From contig NZ_AUFO01000007.1 in NCBI RefSeq assembly GCF_000426545.1, forward strand, positions 186,001 to 250,000: DNA of 64,000 nt, in the 5' to 3' direction. Positions 16,511 to 25,296 of this stretch are shown piece after piece (position 1 is the stretch's first letter; every line of letters starts with the position of its first letter). A program made the translations under genes and the position numbers. The DNA comes from Paenibacillus massiliensis subsp. panacisoli DSM 21345. Its GTDB lineage: Bacteria > Bacillota > Bacilli > Paenibacillales > Paenibacillaceae. The notes below the pieces were generated by a model, which ran no database searches, had not been told where the DNA came from, and was given only the letters and a program-made list of their open reading frames with translations.

Positions 16511-17116
16511 CTAATGGACCTGCTCCCAATGGGTCCACATTTCTGGCGGATTCAGCTCATACACATCATTCTCCCGATACATGAATTGATGCATGATGAA
16601 TTCCCGTCTAATCGTGGCAAAATCATCATGGAACTGCTTGATCCAGACATTCAACTCTCGCTCCTCGTATTTGCGCCCAGGCTCCAGCTGCTCGGCAAGC
16701 AGCTTCAGCACGATTAGCTTTTTCTTATATTGAGCCGGGATCTGGCGAAGTCGTCCATCCTTTGCAAAAAAATTACGCTTTACAGAAGCCTCCATCCCCT
16801 CATTCACCTCCGTGTTCATCGCTGTATCATCCCCTTTTCCAAAAATAAACTGCACGGTCGCAGCCGCATGCTGCTTGATCAGTTCGGCATCTAGGCGAAA
16901 GTACACTGTATTTCGTTCCCTACGTTCCTTAATCAGCCCAGCTACTCTGAGCCTAGAAGCGTGATGCGTTACTGTAGGCTGAGATAAGTTGAGCTTCTCT
17001 GCCAAAGTCTGTCCATTCAGCTCCCCCTGTGAGAGCATAAGCAGCATTCTCATTCGAGTAGGATCAGCTAGCGCTTTATGGTAATTGATCATTTTATCCA
17101 GCTGCACTAATTTCAC
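16511..17116 (-). CDS. ArsR-type regulator with DUF2087 domain
   Basis: 201 residues. The N-terminal winged helix (about 8-90) has the ArsR pattern KALADPTRMRMLLML and the recognition helix LSQPTVTHHASRLRVAGL. The C-terminal DUF2087 (about 115-190) shows FFAKDGRLRQIP and YEERELNVWI. No CVC-type metal motif, so the signal is unlikely to be a metal bound at the usual site. GTG start after AAAAGG. A perfect palindrome 10 bp upstream suggests autoregulation. Targets unknown. Confidence 0.85.
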   Translation of the reverse strand: MKLVQLDKMINYHKALADPTRMRMLLMLSQGELNGQTLAEKLNLSQPTVTHHASRLRVAGLIKERRERNTVYFRLDAELIKQHAAATVQFIFGKGDDTAMNTEVNEGMEASVKRNFFAKDGRLRQIPAQYKKKLIVLKLLAEQLEPGRKYEERELNVWIKQFHDDFATIRREFIMHQFMYRENDVYELNPPEMWTHWEQVH

Positions 17117-17125
17117 AACCTTTTA

Positions 17126-17143
17126 ATTAGATATATATCTAAT
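17126..17143. promoter_or_regulatory. Probable autoregulatory operator of the ArsR-type gene
   Basis: ATTAGATATATATCTAAT is a perfect 18-bp palindrome directly upstream of the regulator start. Position and symmetry fit an ArsR operator; binding is inference. Confidence 0.6.
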
Positions 17144-17375
17144 ATATAAACATTTCTTCTCCCTTGTCAATTCTCGCTCCTAAAATTCATTCCTCGAGAA
17201 GCCTACAGCTGCTCTTCCGCTGCAATCTCAGCTTAACTAGTAGCCTCCTCAGGCAAATTCGGGGTAAACCCGGAGTTTTTTGGGAGCTTCGCTGGAAATC
17301 CGGCCATGATTGCGGTAGGATGGTAATGCTCTGGTATGAATAAAATAGTCTGTATATCAGGAGGTTGTACCCATC

Positions 17376-18347
17376 ATGCAAGACATTATCATTATTGGCG
17401 GTGGACCATGCGGTCTGTCCGCAGCTATAGAATGCGGCCGTAGAGGCCTGAAATCACTCATTATTGAAAAGCATAACATTGTTCAGTCCATCTATCTGTA
17501 CCCCACTAATATGCAATTCTTTAGTACAGCAGAGCTGCTGGAGATCGGAGACATTCCGTTCAGCTCATCTAATGAGAAGCCCTTCCGTCACGAAGCATTG
17601 GCTTATTACCGGAAGGTCGCAGAGCATTATGATCTGCAGGTAAAGCCATATGAGGAAGCACATACCATCGAAAAGCAACCAGACGGCACATTCATAGTAC
17701 ATACACTGAATCGACGCGGCGAAGCGCAAGCTTACGCTACACGATATGTGGTCGTAGCAACAGGCTACTTCGATCATCCCAACTATCTGGGCATTCCTGG
17801 CGAGGATCTGGACAAGGTTACCCACTATTTCCGTGAAGCACACCCTTATACGAGAACACGGACAGCCATTATCGGCGGGAGTAATTCAGCTGTAGATGCT
17901 GCTATGGAATTGGTGCGTGTAGGTGCTGAGATTGATATGGTCTATCGCGGAGACGAGCTCTCCACTCACATCAAGCCGTGGGTACGCCCGTTATTCGAAA
18001 GCCTTGTGACCAAGGGAAAGGTGCGACTCTATCTGGCCTCTCGCGTCACCGATATTCGTCCCCAAGAAATTACGGTCACTCCGACTCAGGGGGAGCCATT
18101 CGTTCTGCCTAATGATTTTGTACTGGCTATGACTGGCTTCCGTCCGGATCGCAAGCTCTTGGAATCAGCAGGTGTACAGATGAATGATGACCTGAACAAG
18201 CCTGTCCTGAATCCCGAGACGATGGAGACGAATGTACCAGGCGTTTACGTGGCAGGAGTTATCGCTTCTGGAAGTAATGCTAACGAGGTGTTTATCGAGA
18301 CAGGCCGCTGGCACGGAAAGCTTATTGCTGAGCATATTATAGGCTAG
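17376..18347 (+). CDS. ypdA: YpdA family bacillithiol disulfide reductase
   Basis: 323 residues, thioredoxin-reductase-like flavoprotein without the CxxC pair. FAD motif GGGPCGLSAA lies at residues 8-17, and the conserved family Cys is in this GGGPCG. An NADPH motif IIGGSNSAVDAA is near 165, and FAD-closing GVYVAGVIASGSNANEVFIE is near 285. YpdA reduces oxidised bacillithiol with NADPH in Firmicutes. AGGAGG precedes the ATG. Monocistronic. Confidence 0.92.
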   Translation: MQDIIIIGGGPCGLSAAIECGRRGLKSLIIEKHNIVQSIYLYPTNMQFFSTAELLEIGDIPFSSSNEKPFRHEALAYYRKVAEHYDLQVKPYEEAHTIEKQPDGTFIVHTLNRRGEAQAYATRYVVVATGYFDHPNYLGIPGEDLDKVTHYFREAHPYTRTRTAIIGGSNSAVDAAMELVRVGAEIDMVYRGDELSTHIKPWVRPLFESLVTKGKVRLYLASRVTDIRPQEITVTPTQGEPFVLPNDFVLAMTGFRPDRKLLESAGVQMNDDLNKPVLNPETMETNVPGVYVAGVIASGSNANEVFIETGRWHGKLIAEHIIG

Positions 18348-18472
18348 TCGCAGGGAATTCTAGACTACAGACACACCATCTGCTCTACCAGACTACTCAC
18401 GAAGAATAATTCTGCTAGGGAACCAAGTATTTAAATCACGTTATTAACTTGAAATTGGAGGGTGAACTGCTA

Positions 18473-18916
18473 ATGGATATCACCTCATTGCTGCTCCTCC
18501 TACTCGCTGCATTAGGCATTCTGAGCGGGAATGCAACAGTCACAATCCCGATGCTCATCTTGCTCCTGCTGCGAATAGCTCATGTGAATCAGGCCTTCCC
18601 CTGGCTGGAAAAATACGGCCTGACTATAGGCATCATTATTCTGACGATTGGCGTGATGACCCCGCTCGCCAGTGGGAAGATCAGCATGAATCAAGTGCTC
18701 GAATCCTTCACACACTGGAAATCGCTACTTGCGATCGTGATCGGGATACTTGTTGCATATCTGGGGGGACGTGGGGCCTCTCTGATGTCAAGCCAGCCTA
18801 CGATCGTGACCGGGCTATTGATCGGTACCGTTATCGGCGTCGCGCTCTTCAAGGGCGTGCCCGTTGGCCCACTTATTGCTGCAGGTCTGTTGTCACTGCT
18901 CATCGGCAAAGTGTAG
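18473..18916 (+). CDS. DUF441 (UPF0756) membrane protein
   Basis: 147 residues with four hydrophobic segments (near 5-22, 45-62, 80-100 and 110-145). The sequence fits the YeaL/YtwI family. The start at 18473 is chosen because GGAGGGTGA lies 8-9 nt upstream; a start 24 bp earlier has no site. Function of the family is unknown. Confidence 0.85.
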   Translation: MDITSLLLLLLAALGILSGNATVTIPMLILLLLRIAHVNQAFPWLEKYGLTIGIIILTIGVMTPLASGKISMNQVLESFTHWKSLLAIVIGILVAYLGGRGASLMSSQPTIVTGLLIGTVIGVALFKGVPVGPLIAAGLLSLLIGKV

Positions 18917-18988
18917 TTTGAGGCTACACCCCTATGATGTTATACTGCTCAGATCCACTTGCCCGGCTTATGCTTATTTATACACAAT

Positions 18989-19030
18989 AAGGGTCCCCGC
19001 ACAGCCTATTACAGGATGCCGGGGACCCTT
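18989..19030. terminator. Bidirectional terminator between convergent genes
   Basis: AAGGGTCCCCG (18989-18999) pairs with CGGGGACCCTT (19020-19030), between the DUF441 gene and the ABC transporter gene. Confidence 0.8.
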
Positions 19031-19060
19031 GTCTTACAGATCTGTTCCATCTGCCCATAG

Positions 19061-20818
19061 CTAGTGTGTATGTTCTGGAAGCTGCTGAATATTGTACAGC
19101 CGGGCGTAATCTCCCTCACGCTGCAGTAGTTCCTCGTGTGTACCCTCTTCGGTGATCCTACCCTCCTGAATGACAATGATCCGGTCCGCATGGGTAATCG
19201 TGGACAGACGATGTGCAACGATGATCGTCGTCCTCCCTTCAGAGAGGCGTAATAGTGATTCCTGAATTTGATGCTCCGCTTCCAGATCCAATGCGGAGGT
19301 AGCCTCATCCAGGATGAGTACAGCAGGATTCTTCAGAAATACACGTGCAATCGCAATTCGCTGCTTCTGTCCACCCGACAGCTTGACTCCGCGTTCACCA
19401 ATTTCGGTATCGTAGCCTTGAGGCAATTGCTCAATGAAGATATCTGCGTTGGCCGCTCGAGCGGCAGCTCGCACCGCATCCTTATCTGCGTCAGGGTTGC
19501 CAACCCGGATGTTATCATGGACCGATCCGCTGAACAGGAAATGATCCTGCAGCACCATTCCCATTTGGGAACGCAAACTGTTCAATGTCCACTCTCGCAC
19601 ATCCAGTCCATTCACCAGCACGGCACCTTCCTGCACATCATAGAATCTCGGCAGCAGACTGATCAAGGAGGATTTGCCGCCCCCACTCATTCCCACCAAT
19701 GCTATGGTCTCGCCACTACGAATATGTAGCTGAATATTCTGCAAAATCCATGAACTGGATGTCTCATACTTGAAGGAGACCTGCCGTAATTCTATGTCCT
19801 GGATCGGTTCCTTGAGCTCCTTGGCCTGCGAAGTATCACGAATATCGTAGGGCTCCTCCATAAGCTCCATGACTCTTTCCAGTGAAGCTGAGGCTTGAGT
19901 CAATACGGTAGAAGCATTCACTAGGCGCCGTAGCGGATTATACATTCGTTCCAGATAGCCGAAGAACGCCACGAACGTTCCCAGCGTCACCTCACCCTGA
20001 ATAACAGCGTAGCCGCCATAGCCAATGACCAGCAAGGGCGCAATGTCAGTCAACGTATTGATAATCGCGAAGGTCATGGCATTCCACCGTGTCTGGCTGA
20101 GTGCCTTTTGTAGAAATTGCTGATTGACCTGACCAAATTGCTCACGCTCATAGCGTTCAAGTGTGAAGCTGCGAATGACAGCAATGCCCTGGATACGTTC
20201 GGTCAGATAGGCCTGAATTCCGGCTAGCGCCTTTGAGCGATCCTTCGTCAGCTGCTTCAGTCGTTTATACAGTATTTTCACAGAGATCCCATACAGAGGC
20301 AGAACTACAAAAGCCGCAATTGTCAGCTTGAAATCCATATAAACCATGAATCCCAATGCCAGCAGTAGCGAGAAAAGATCCAGCCAGACATTCATCATGC
20401 CGACCTCGACGATATTTTTGGTCTGCTCGACATCATTGATGAATCGTGAGATCGTGTCGCCCGTCTTGCGGTTATGATAGAAACGCAGTGACAATCGCTG
20501 TAGATGATCATACATTCGATTGCGTATATCGAACAACACGCTGCTCGTAATCCATTGTGCAAGGTACTGCCGTGCGAATTCCACCGGGCCTCGTAGCACA
20601 ATGAATACCACGGCCGCCCCACCAAGCAGCCAGAATAATTGGCTGATCTTCTCTTCTACACTTATGCTCTCCTCCAGCAACAGATGATCCACCGTATACT
20701 GGATCAATAGCGGCAATAGTAGCGGAATGCTGAACTTGATAACACCAATGGATAAGGCTGCTACAATACGTAGTCGATAAGGCTTGATAAAGCCCAAATA
20801 CCATTTCAAATCCTTCAT
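19061..20818 (-). CDS. ABC exporter, fused permease and ATPase
   Basis: 585 residues. The N-terminal membrane domain (six helices, about 10-315) is followed by an ATPase domain with VGMSGGGKSSLI (Walker A), LSGGQKQRIAIAR (signature) and LILDEATSALD (Walker B). Likely works as a homodimer exporting lipid or drug-like compounds. AAGGGGGAAGC sits before the ATG, and it starts 12 bp after the phosphotransferase-fold gene, so the two form one operon. Substrate unknown. Confidence 0.9.
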   Translation of the reverse strand: MKDLKWYLGFIKPYRLRIVAALSIGVIKFSIPLLLPLLIQYTVDHLLLEESISVEEKISQLFWLLGGAAVVFIVLRGPVEFARQYLAQWITSSVLFDIRNRMYDHLQRLSLRFYHNRKTGDTISRFINDVEQTKNIVEVGMMNVWLDLFSLLLALGFMVYMDFKLTIAAFVVLPLYGISVKILYKRLKQLTKDRSKALAGIQAYLTERIQGIAVIRSFTLERYEREQFGQVNQQFLQKALSQTRWNAMTFAIINTLTDIAPLLVIGYGGYAVIQGEVTLGTFVAFFGYLERMYNPLRRLVNASTVLTQASASLERVMELMEEPYDIRDTSQAKELKEPIQDIELRQVSFKYETSSSWILQNIQLHIRSGETIALVGMSGGGKSSLISLLPRFYDVQEGAVLVNGLDVREWTLNSLRSQMGMVLQDHFLFSGSVHDNIRVGNPDADKDAVRAAARAANADIFIEQLPQGYDTEIGERGVKLSGGQKQRIAIARVFLKNPAVLILDEATSALDLEAEHQIQESLLRLSEGRTTIIVAHRLSTITHADRIIVIQEGRITEEGTHEELLQREGDYARLYNIQQLPEHTH

Positions 20819-20830
20819 GCTTCCCCCTTC

Positions 20831-21850
20831 TTATCCATTCCTTGCTCGGGCGGCAATCACTAAGGCATATCTATCCAGCCGTTCTGCCATTAGGGTAGTC
20901 GTCATCGGAAGTCCCAGATCTAGCCAGCCCTTGTGCACCTCGAGTGGGTCTGTTACAAAGTCAGTGAGCGCATTCATATCCCAATAGTGATGGCTTGCTT
21001 CCTGCAATCCCCCGGCGTTAAGGTAGCTATTCATAAAGGAATCTGCCATCTCTTCCCCTCCAAGAATGGCGAGATTCACCCGGCAGTGGCCTGTATCCGC
21101 TCCAGCAGGTCCCATACAAGCGTTCACCCAATCAACGACCCCACTAATTTTCCCTTGATCCCAGAGCAGGTTGCCGGGATGGTAATCGCGGTGGATGAAT
21201 ACAGGCTGATAAACAGGCAGCCCCTGCTGTACATGATCAATAATGAACTGCCAAGCCTCAGGCTCACGGCTCCAGCTCGGTACTCGAAGCTCTGCGGCTG
21301 GCGTGTACCTGGAATAGCTCCAGGTTAGGCTGGCGCTAGAGGCGTGTAACAACGCTAATACTCTTCCCATCTCTCCAGCCCACAATTGGCAAGGCAACTC
21401 TGGCGGAGCAGGCTGAACATAAGGCTTTCCTGGAAAAAAGGACATAAGCACTGCTGGCATTCCAGCTATACTACCATCTGTATCTCGTGCGATCGCAATA
21501 GGTACAGGAAGTCCTGTAGTCGCCGCCGCTCGTAGTGCTTCACTCTCGTGAACGGGCAGATCAGGCTCCTGCTGCAGCCACACTGCGTCTGTAAAAAGCC
21601 TCATTACCACAGCCTGATATGCCGGTCGCCTGATGGCATCAACCGTAGAATCCGAGATATTGTCAGGTTGAGGACTGGCATACTGTGTCAGATCGCTTGG
21701 GCCAAGGCTCCATTTCAGCATTTGTGCCGATGCACCACCCTTTAGCTCTCTAGACTGCAGTGGGACCCCAACATCTATCCCCAGCACTTGTCGCAGCCAG
21801 TTCGTAGCAAGACCATCAGTTGGCCGTGTTCGTTCATAATCTCGCTCCAA
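20831..21850 (-). CDS. Aminoglycoside phosphotransferase-fold protein
   Basis: 339 residues. Catalytic loop HRDYHPGNLLW and metal-binding VVDWVNACMGP place it in the APH/choline kinase superfamily. The substrate may be a sugar, amino alcohol or antibiotic and cannot be told. TTG start supported by GGGGGAGAACC. Operon with the downstream ABC exporter hints at a modification and efflux pair. Confidence 0.85.
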   Translation of the reverse strand: MERDYERTRPTDGLATNWLRQVLGIDVGVPLQSRELKGGASAQMLKWSLGPSDLTQYASPQPDNISDSTVDAIRRPAYQAVVMRLFTDAVWLQQEPDLPVHESEALRAAATTGLPVPIAIARDTDGSIAGMPAVLMSFFPGKPYVQPAPPELPCQLWAGEMGRVLALLHASSASLTWSYSRYTPAAELRVPSWSREPEAWQFIIDHVQQGLPVYQPVFIHRDYHPGNLLWDQGKISGVVDWVNACMGPAGADTGHCRVNLAILGGEEMADSFMNSYLNAGGLQEASHHYWDMNALTDFVTDPLEVHKGWLDLGLPMTTTLMAERLDRYALVIAARARNG

Positions 21851-21961
21851 AGGTTCTCCCCCTTGCTCTCAAGAACAGAATGTCCGCACCTGCCAAGCTG
21901 TATTTCAAGCGTGAGTATGTTATACTCAAGTCGATTTACACCGTTAGCAGGAGGAAATGCT

Positions 21962-22474
21962 ATGTCCCGACAGTTTGTAACCGAGGCCGTAATGCTCGCC
22001 ATCTACGGTCAGTTGCTCTCAGCAGCCGAGTCTGTAGAATATATTGTACCCTATACCTCGTTTTTGGAATTATATGAGCTGCAGGAGACGTCCGATCCCC
22101 TGATGGACAATACCGCGGATGATGAGTATGTGAAGAAGAAAATCCGGGAGTTGGTCGGATATCTGGAGGAGCCGCTGAATCAGAAAAAAATCAGGCGTGC
22201 CCTGCAGATGCCCTGGGGAGCCAGCGCTCCGATCCTGGTCGGTGATACTACCGCAGTGACGATTGTCAATGCCGTGGATGCTGCACAATTTGGGGATGAT
22301 TTTGATCCGATCGAGACCGAGCTTGTGCTCACGGCCCAGCGCAGACAGCTCCCTCTGTTGACAGACCAGATTGAATGGATTCAGCGCCTGCTGGAGCATA
22401 CCATTCCCGTGCAGGTCTATGATATCGAAGATTTCGAATTCGCACTGGAGGACCCGATGCTGCATCAGCCTTAG
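21962..22474 (+). CDS. Hypothetical protein
   Basis: 170 acidic residues (MSRQFVTEAVMLAIYGQLL at the start). Mostly helical, no signal peptide, no Cys motif. The start at 21962 is set by AGGAGGAAATGC upstream; the same frame is open further upstream but overlaps the promoter region of the divergent gene. I do not recognise the family with confidence. Confidence 0.7.
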   Translation: MSRQFVTEAVMLAIYGQLLSAAESVEYIVPYTSFLELYELQETSDPLMDNTADDEYVKKKIRELVGYLEEPLNQKKIRRALQMPWGASAPILVGDTTAVTIVNAVDAAQFGDDFDPIETELVLTAQRRQLPLLTDQIEWIQRLLEHTIPVQVYDIEDFEFALEDPMLHQP

Positions 22475-22661
22475 GAGATTATGCACTTCCCTTGAGACCC
22501 AAAAGCGGCGCAAGGTGCACGGAGTATGTCTCCCGTGGCCCTGCAGCCGCTCTTTTTGCATGTAATCTGAATCAATTTCACAATACCTTTAGCTCCTTCA
22601 AGCAGGACTACTACAGTCACAAAAATCAACTTGAATGAGCTCTGTCATTGATTCGCACTAA

Positions 22662-22964
22662 TTAACCCTCGGATTCCTCCGCGTAATTGTACACAATGTC
22701 GTCATGATCTTGCAGATAATTCACTTCCACCCGGTGTCCCTTCAAATACCAAGAGTCCTGATCCTCCATATAGAAAGTAAGCCCCCCGGCGGTATTCTCC
22801 ATGACAGGACGCTGCGGGGATTCCACGGATATACCCAGTGAAAATCCGGGATGCAGGCCACCACCTGAGCTGTAACGAGCAAATAAACGAATGCTATCTC
22901 CATCCTTCAGCCCCAGCTCCTTCTTGTACCAAGCTGCTGCCTGTTCAGTCACATGGATACTCAT
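22662..22964 (-). CDS. HesB/YneR family protein
   Basis: 100 residues with the HesB-like fold: MSIHVTEQAAAWYKKELGL, then the G-rich SSGGGLHPGFSLGI and LKGHRVEVNY. The three Cys of true A-type Fe-S scaffold proteins are absent, as in the YneR branch. Role unknown. Start preceded by AAGGAGATG. Confidence 0.8.
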   Translation of the reverse strand: MSIHVTEQAAAWYKKELGLKDGDSIRLFARYSSGGGLHPGFSLGISVESPQRPVMENTAGGLTFYMEDQDSWYLKGHRVEVNYLQDHDDIVYNYAEESEG

Positions 22965-23110
22965 ATGCTGCCGTTCATCTCCTTATCCTATCTCTAATGC
23001 TTAATTTGATTGCATACTCGTATTCTATCATAACACCGCTTCGACGATTAGACCAACCAGTTGATAAACGGAAGTACGGGGAGCGCACTTGAATTTTTTG
23101 TGAAAAAGGT

Positions 23111-23140
23111 TTGACAGCCGCCAAAGCCTAGTGATAAGAT
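23111..23140 (+). promoter_or_regulatory. Promoter of the bmrCD leader
   Basis: TTGACA (23111-23116) and TAAGAT (23135-23140), 18 bp apart, about 400 bp upstream of bmrC. Confidence 0.65.
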
Positions 23141-23252
23141 TCAACCATAACGAGATCAAATTCAAATTTATGACAGCATCGAATCATCTGTTCGGGGATA
23201 ATGCTCTGGACACCGATGGTCAAGATGACTGACAAGAAAGGGGAATCCGGTA

Positions 23253-23354
23253 ATGATGATTGTATTTACATTTACTACTCAACCAGCAGGTCATTCATTA
23301 CAATTGCATACCGGAGTAACCGAACTGTCGTCGTCAGAGGAGTCCTGCCAGTAG
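23253..23354 (+). CDS. Leader peptide upstream of bmrCD (BmrB-like)
   Basis: 33 codons starting MMIVFTFTTQPAGHSLQLHT, with AAAGGGG 8 nt before the ATG. It lies between the promoter and an intrinsic terminator ahead of bmrC. In Bacillus subtilis, bmrCD is preceded by the leader BmrB, whose translation controls transcription attenuation when ribosomes stall. The same layout here suggests the same logic. Sequence similarity to BmrB was not checked. Confidence 0.55.
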   Translation: MMIVFTFTTQPAGHSLQLHTGVTELSSSEESCQ

Positions 23355-23442
23355 GTCTGATCCTTTAGCGTACATAATTGCGTCAGGTAGTTAACGGTTA
23401 CTCACGTCTACACCTGAGCACGCCATATGACATGCATCCAAG

Positions 23443-23473
23443 GCATATCGTTTGCACACGGTATGTCTTTTTT
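23443..23473 (+). terminator. Attenuator-type terminator ahead of bmrC
   Basis: GCATATCGT (23443-23451) pairs with ACGGTATGT (23458-23466), two G-U pairs, followed by CTTTTTT. It lies between the leader peptide and bmrC, about 65 bp before the start codon. The modest stem fits conditional termination. Confidence 0.65.
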
Positions 23474-23538
23474 GTTGTCTTTTAAGCATGATTTCTCATG
23501 GCGACAGGTTCACTTTTCGTGAAAGGAAGCGATTTTAC

Positions 23539-25296
23539 ATGTTCTCAGTATTAAAGAATTTGGGATGGTTTTTCAGGCAAGAGAAAAAACGCTATACCGT
23601 TGGCCTCATCTTCCTCATTGTCGTTGGCGTACTGGAGCTCATCCCCCCACGTCTGCTCGGCACCACAATTGACGAGATCAGCAACGGCTCCGTGACCTGG
23701 ACTTCATTGACTCAGACAGTCCTGCTCATTCTAGGCATGCTCGTATTAATCTACTACATCACCTACATATGGATGCATAGATTATTCGGTGGTGCCAATC
23801 TGGTTGAGAGCTTGCTGCGCAGCCGCTTCATGCGACACCTGCTCAGCATGACCCCGCCCTTCTTCGAGAAGAATCGGACAGGAGACCTCATGGCGCGAGC
23901 CACGAACGATCTACGTTCAGTAGCAGCTACAGCCGGATTCGGCATGTTGACCCTGACGGACTCCACAGTCTATTTGGCCACTGTACTGATCGCCATGTGT
24001 ACTTTGATTAGCTGGAAGCTTACACTTGCGGCCATTATTCCCCTGCCATTCATCGCCCTCGCCATGAGCATATATGGCAAGGCCATCCATCAGCGTTATA
24101 CGCTGGCACAGGACGCCTTCGGAGATATGAACGATCAGGTACTGGAATCGGTCGCTGGCATTCGGGTCATTCGAGCCTATGTGCAGGAGCGGCATGATGA
24201 GCGTAGATTTGCCCATATTACAGACGATGTCTACCATAAAAACCTGGCCGTCGCCCGCATGGATGCACTATTCGAGCCGACCATTCGTCTATGTGTAGGA
24301 CTCAGTTACGTCATCGGGCTTGGCTATGGGATTCATCTTGTATTTCGTAATGAAATCACATTGGGTGATCTGGTCTCCTTCAACATGTATCTCGGGATGA
24401 TGATCTGGCCTATGTTCGCCATCGGCGAGCTCATCAATCTGATGCAGCGCGGCAATGCTTCCCTCGATCGGGTCAACGAGACGACCTCTTATCAGCCTGA
24501 TGTCAAGGATGCACAACACCCCGCTCAGGTCAGCCATCCTGAGTCCATTGTGATGAAGGACGTGACCTTCCGTTACCCATCTTCGACGATGGATAACCTC
24601 AAGGATGTCCAGCTTAGGCTGAAGCGTGGGGAGACACTTGGCGTAGTAGGCCGTACAGGTAGTGGCAAGACGACGCTGCTGAAGCAGCTTCTACATGAAT
24701 ATCCTACAGGCAAGGGTGAGATTCTGATCTCGGATACACCTATGGAGCGCATTGCAGTAGATCAGCTTCATAGCTGGCTTGGCTACGTGCCGCAGGAGCA
24801 GATTTTGTTCTCCAAATCCGTCCGCGACAATATTCGGTTCGGTAAGCCTGGTGCAACGGATGATGACATTATGGAAGCCATTCGTACTGCCGCCTTTGAG
24901 CGTGATATTGTGAATTTAGCAGACGGACTGGATACGCTTGTAGGGGAAAAAGGCATTGCACTATCCGGCGGGCAGAAGCAGCGTGTATCCCTAGCGCGAG
25001 CCTTCATCGCGGACCCTGAAATCCTCATCCTTGATGACGCCTTGTCTGCAGTAGATGCCCGTACCGAGGCTCGCATTATTGAGAATATCCGAAGCAAGCG
25101 CGCCGGTAAAACAACGCTGATCTCCACACACCGTCTGTCCGCTGTAGAGCATGCAGACCATATTGTAGTGCTGGAGCAAGGCCGAATTATTGAGGAAGGA
25201 ACACACGAGGAGCTGCTGCGTGAGCAAGGCTGGTATCATGAGCAATATTTGCGCCAGCAGCTGGAATCGGACCTTTCCTCCAAGGAGGTTAAGTAA
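23539..25296 (+). CDS. bmrC: Heterodimeric multidrug ABC transporter subunit BmrC
   Basis: 585 residues, the same length as B. subtilis BmrC (YheI). Six membrane helices, then VGRTGSGKTTLL (Walker A), LSGGQKQRVSLAR and LILDDALSAVD. The catalytic Glu after Walker B is Asp, the mark of the degenerate half of these heterodimers. The ATG at 23539 has AAAGGA upstream; the frame extends further upstream over the terminator, so the longer start is rejected. The partner follows immediately. Confidence 0.93.
   Translation: MFSVLKNLGWFFRQEKKRYTVGLIFLIVVGVLELIPPRLLGTTIDEISNGSVTWTSLTQTVLLILGMLVLIYYITYIWMHRLFGGANLVESLLRSRFMRHLLSMTPPFFEKNRTGDLMARATNDLRSVAATAGFGMLTLTDSTVYLATVLIAMCTLISWKLTLAAIIPLPFIALAMSIYGKAIHQRYTLAQDAFGDMNDQVLESVAGIRVIRAYVQERHDERRFAHITDDVYHKNLAVARMDALFEPTIRLCVGLSYVIGLGYGIHLVFRNEITLGDLVSFNMYLGMMIWPMFAIGELINLMQRGNASLDRVNETTSYQPDVKDAQHPAQVSHPESIVMKDVTFRYPSSTMDNLKDVQLRLKRGETLGVVGRTGSGKTTLLKQLLHEYPTGKGEILISDTPMERIAVDQLHSWLGYVPQEQILFSKSVRDNIRFGKPGATDDDIMEAIRTAAFERDIVNLADGLDTLVGEKGIALSGGQKQRVSLARAFIADPEILILDDALSAVDARTEARIIENIRSKRAGKTTLISTHRLSAVEHADHIVVLEQGRIIEEGTHEELLREQGWYHEQYLRQQLESDLSSKEVK

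Noticed and set aside
23452..23538. Upstream extension of bmrC
   Set aside because: It would place the start inside the attenuator hairpin; ATG 23539 has a ribosome site and gives the family length.
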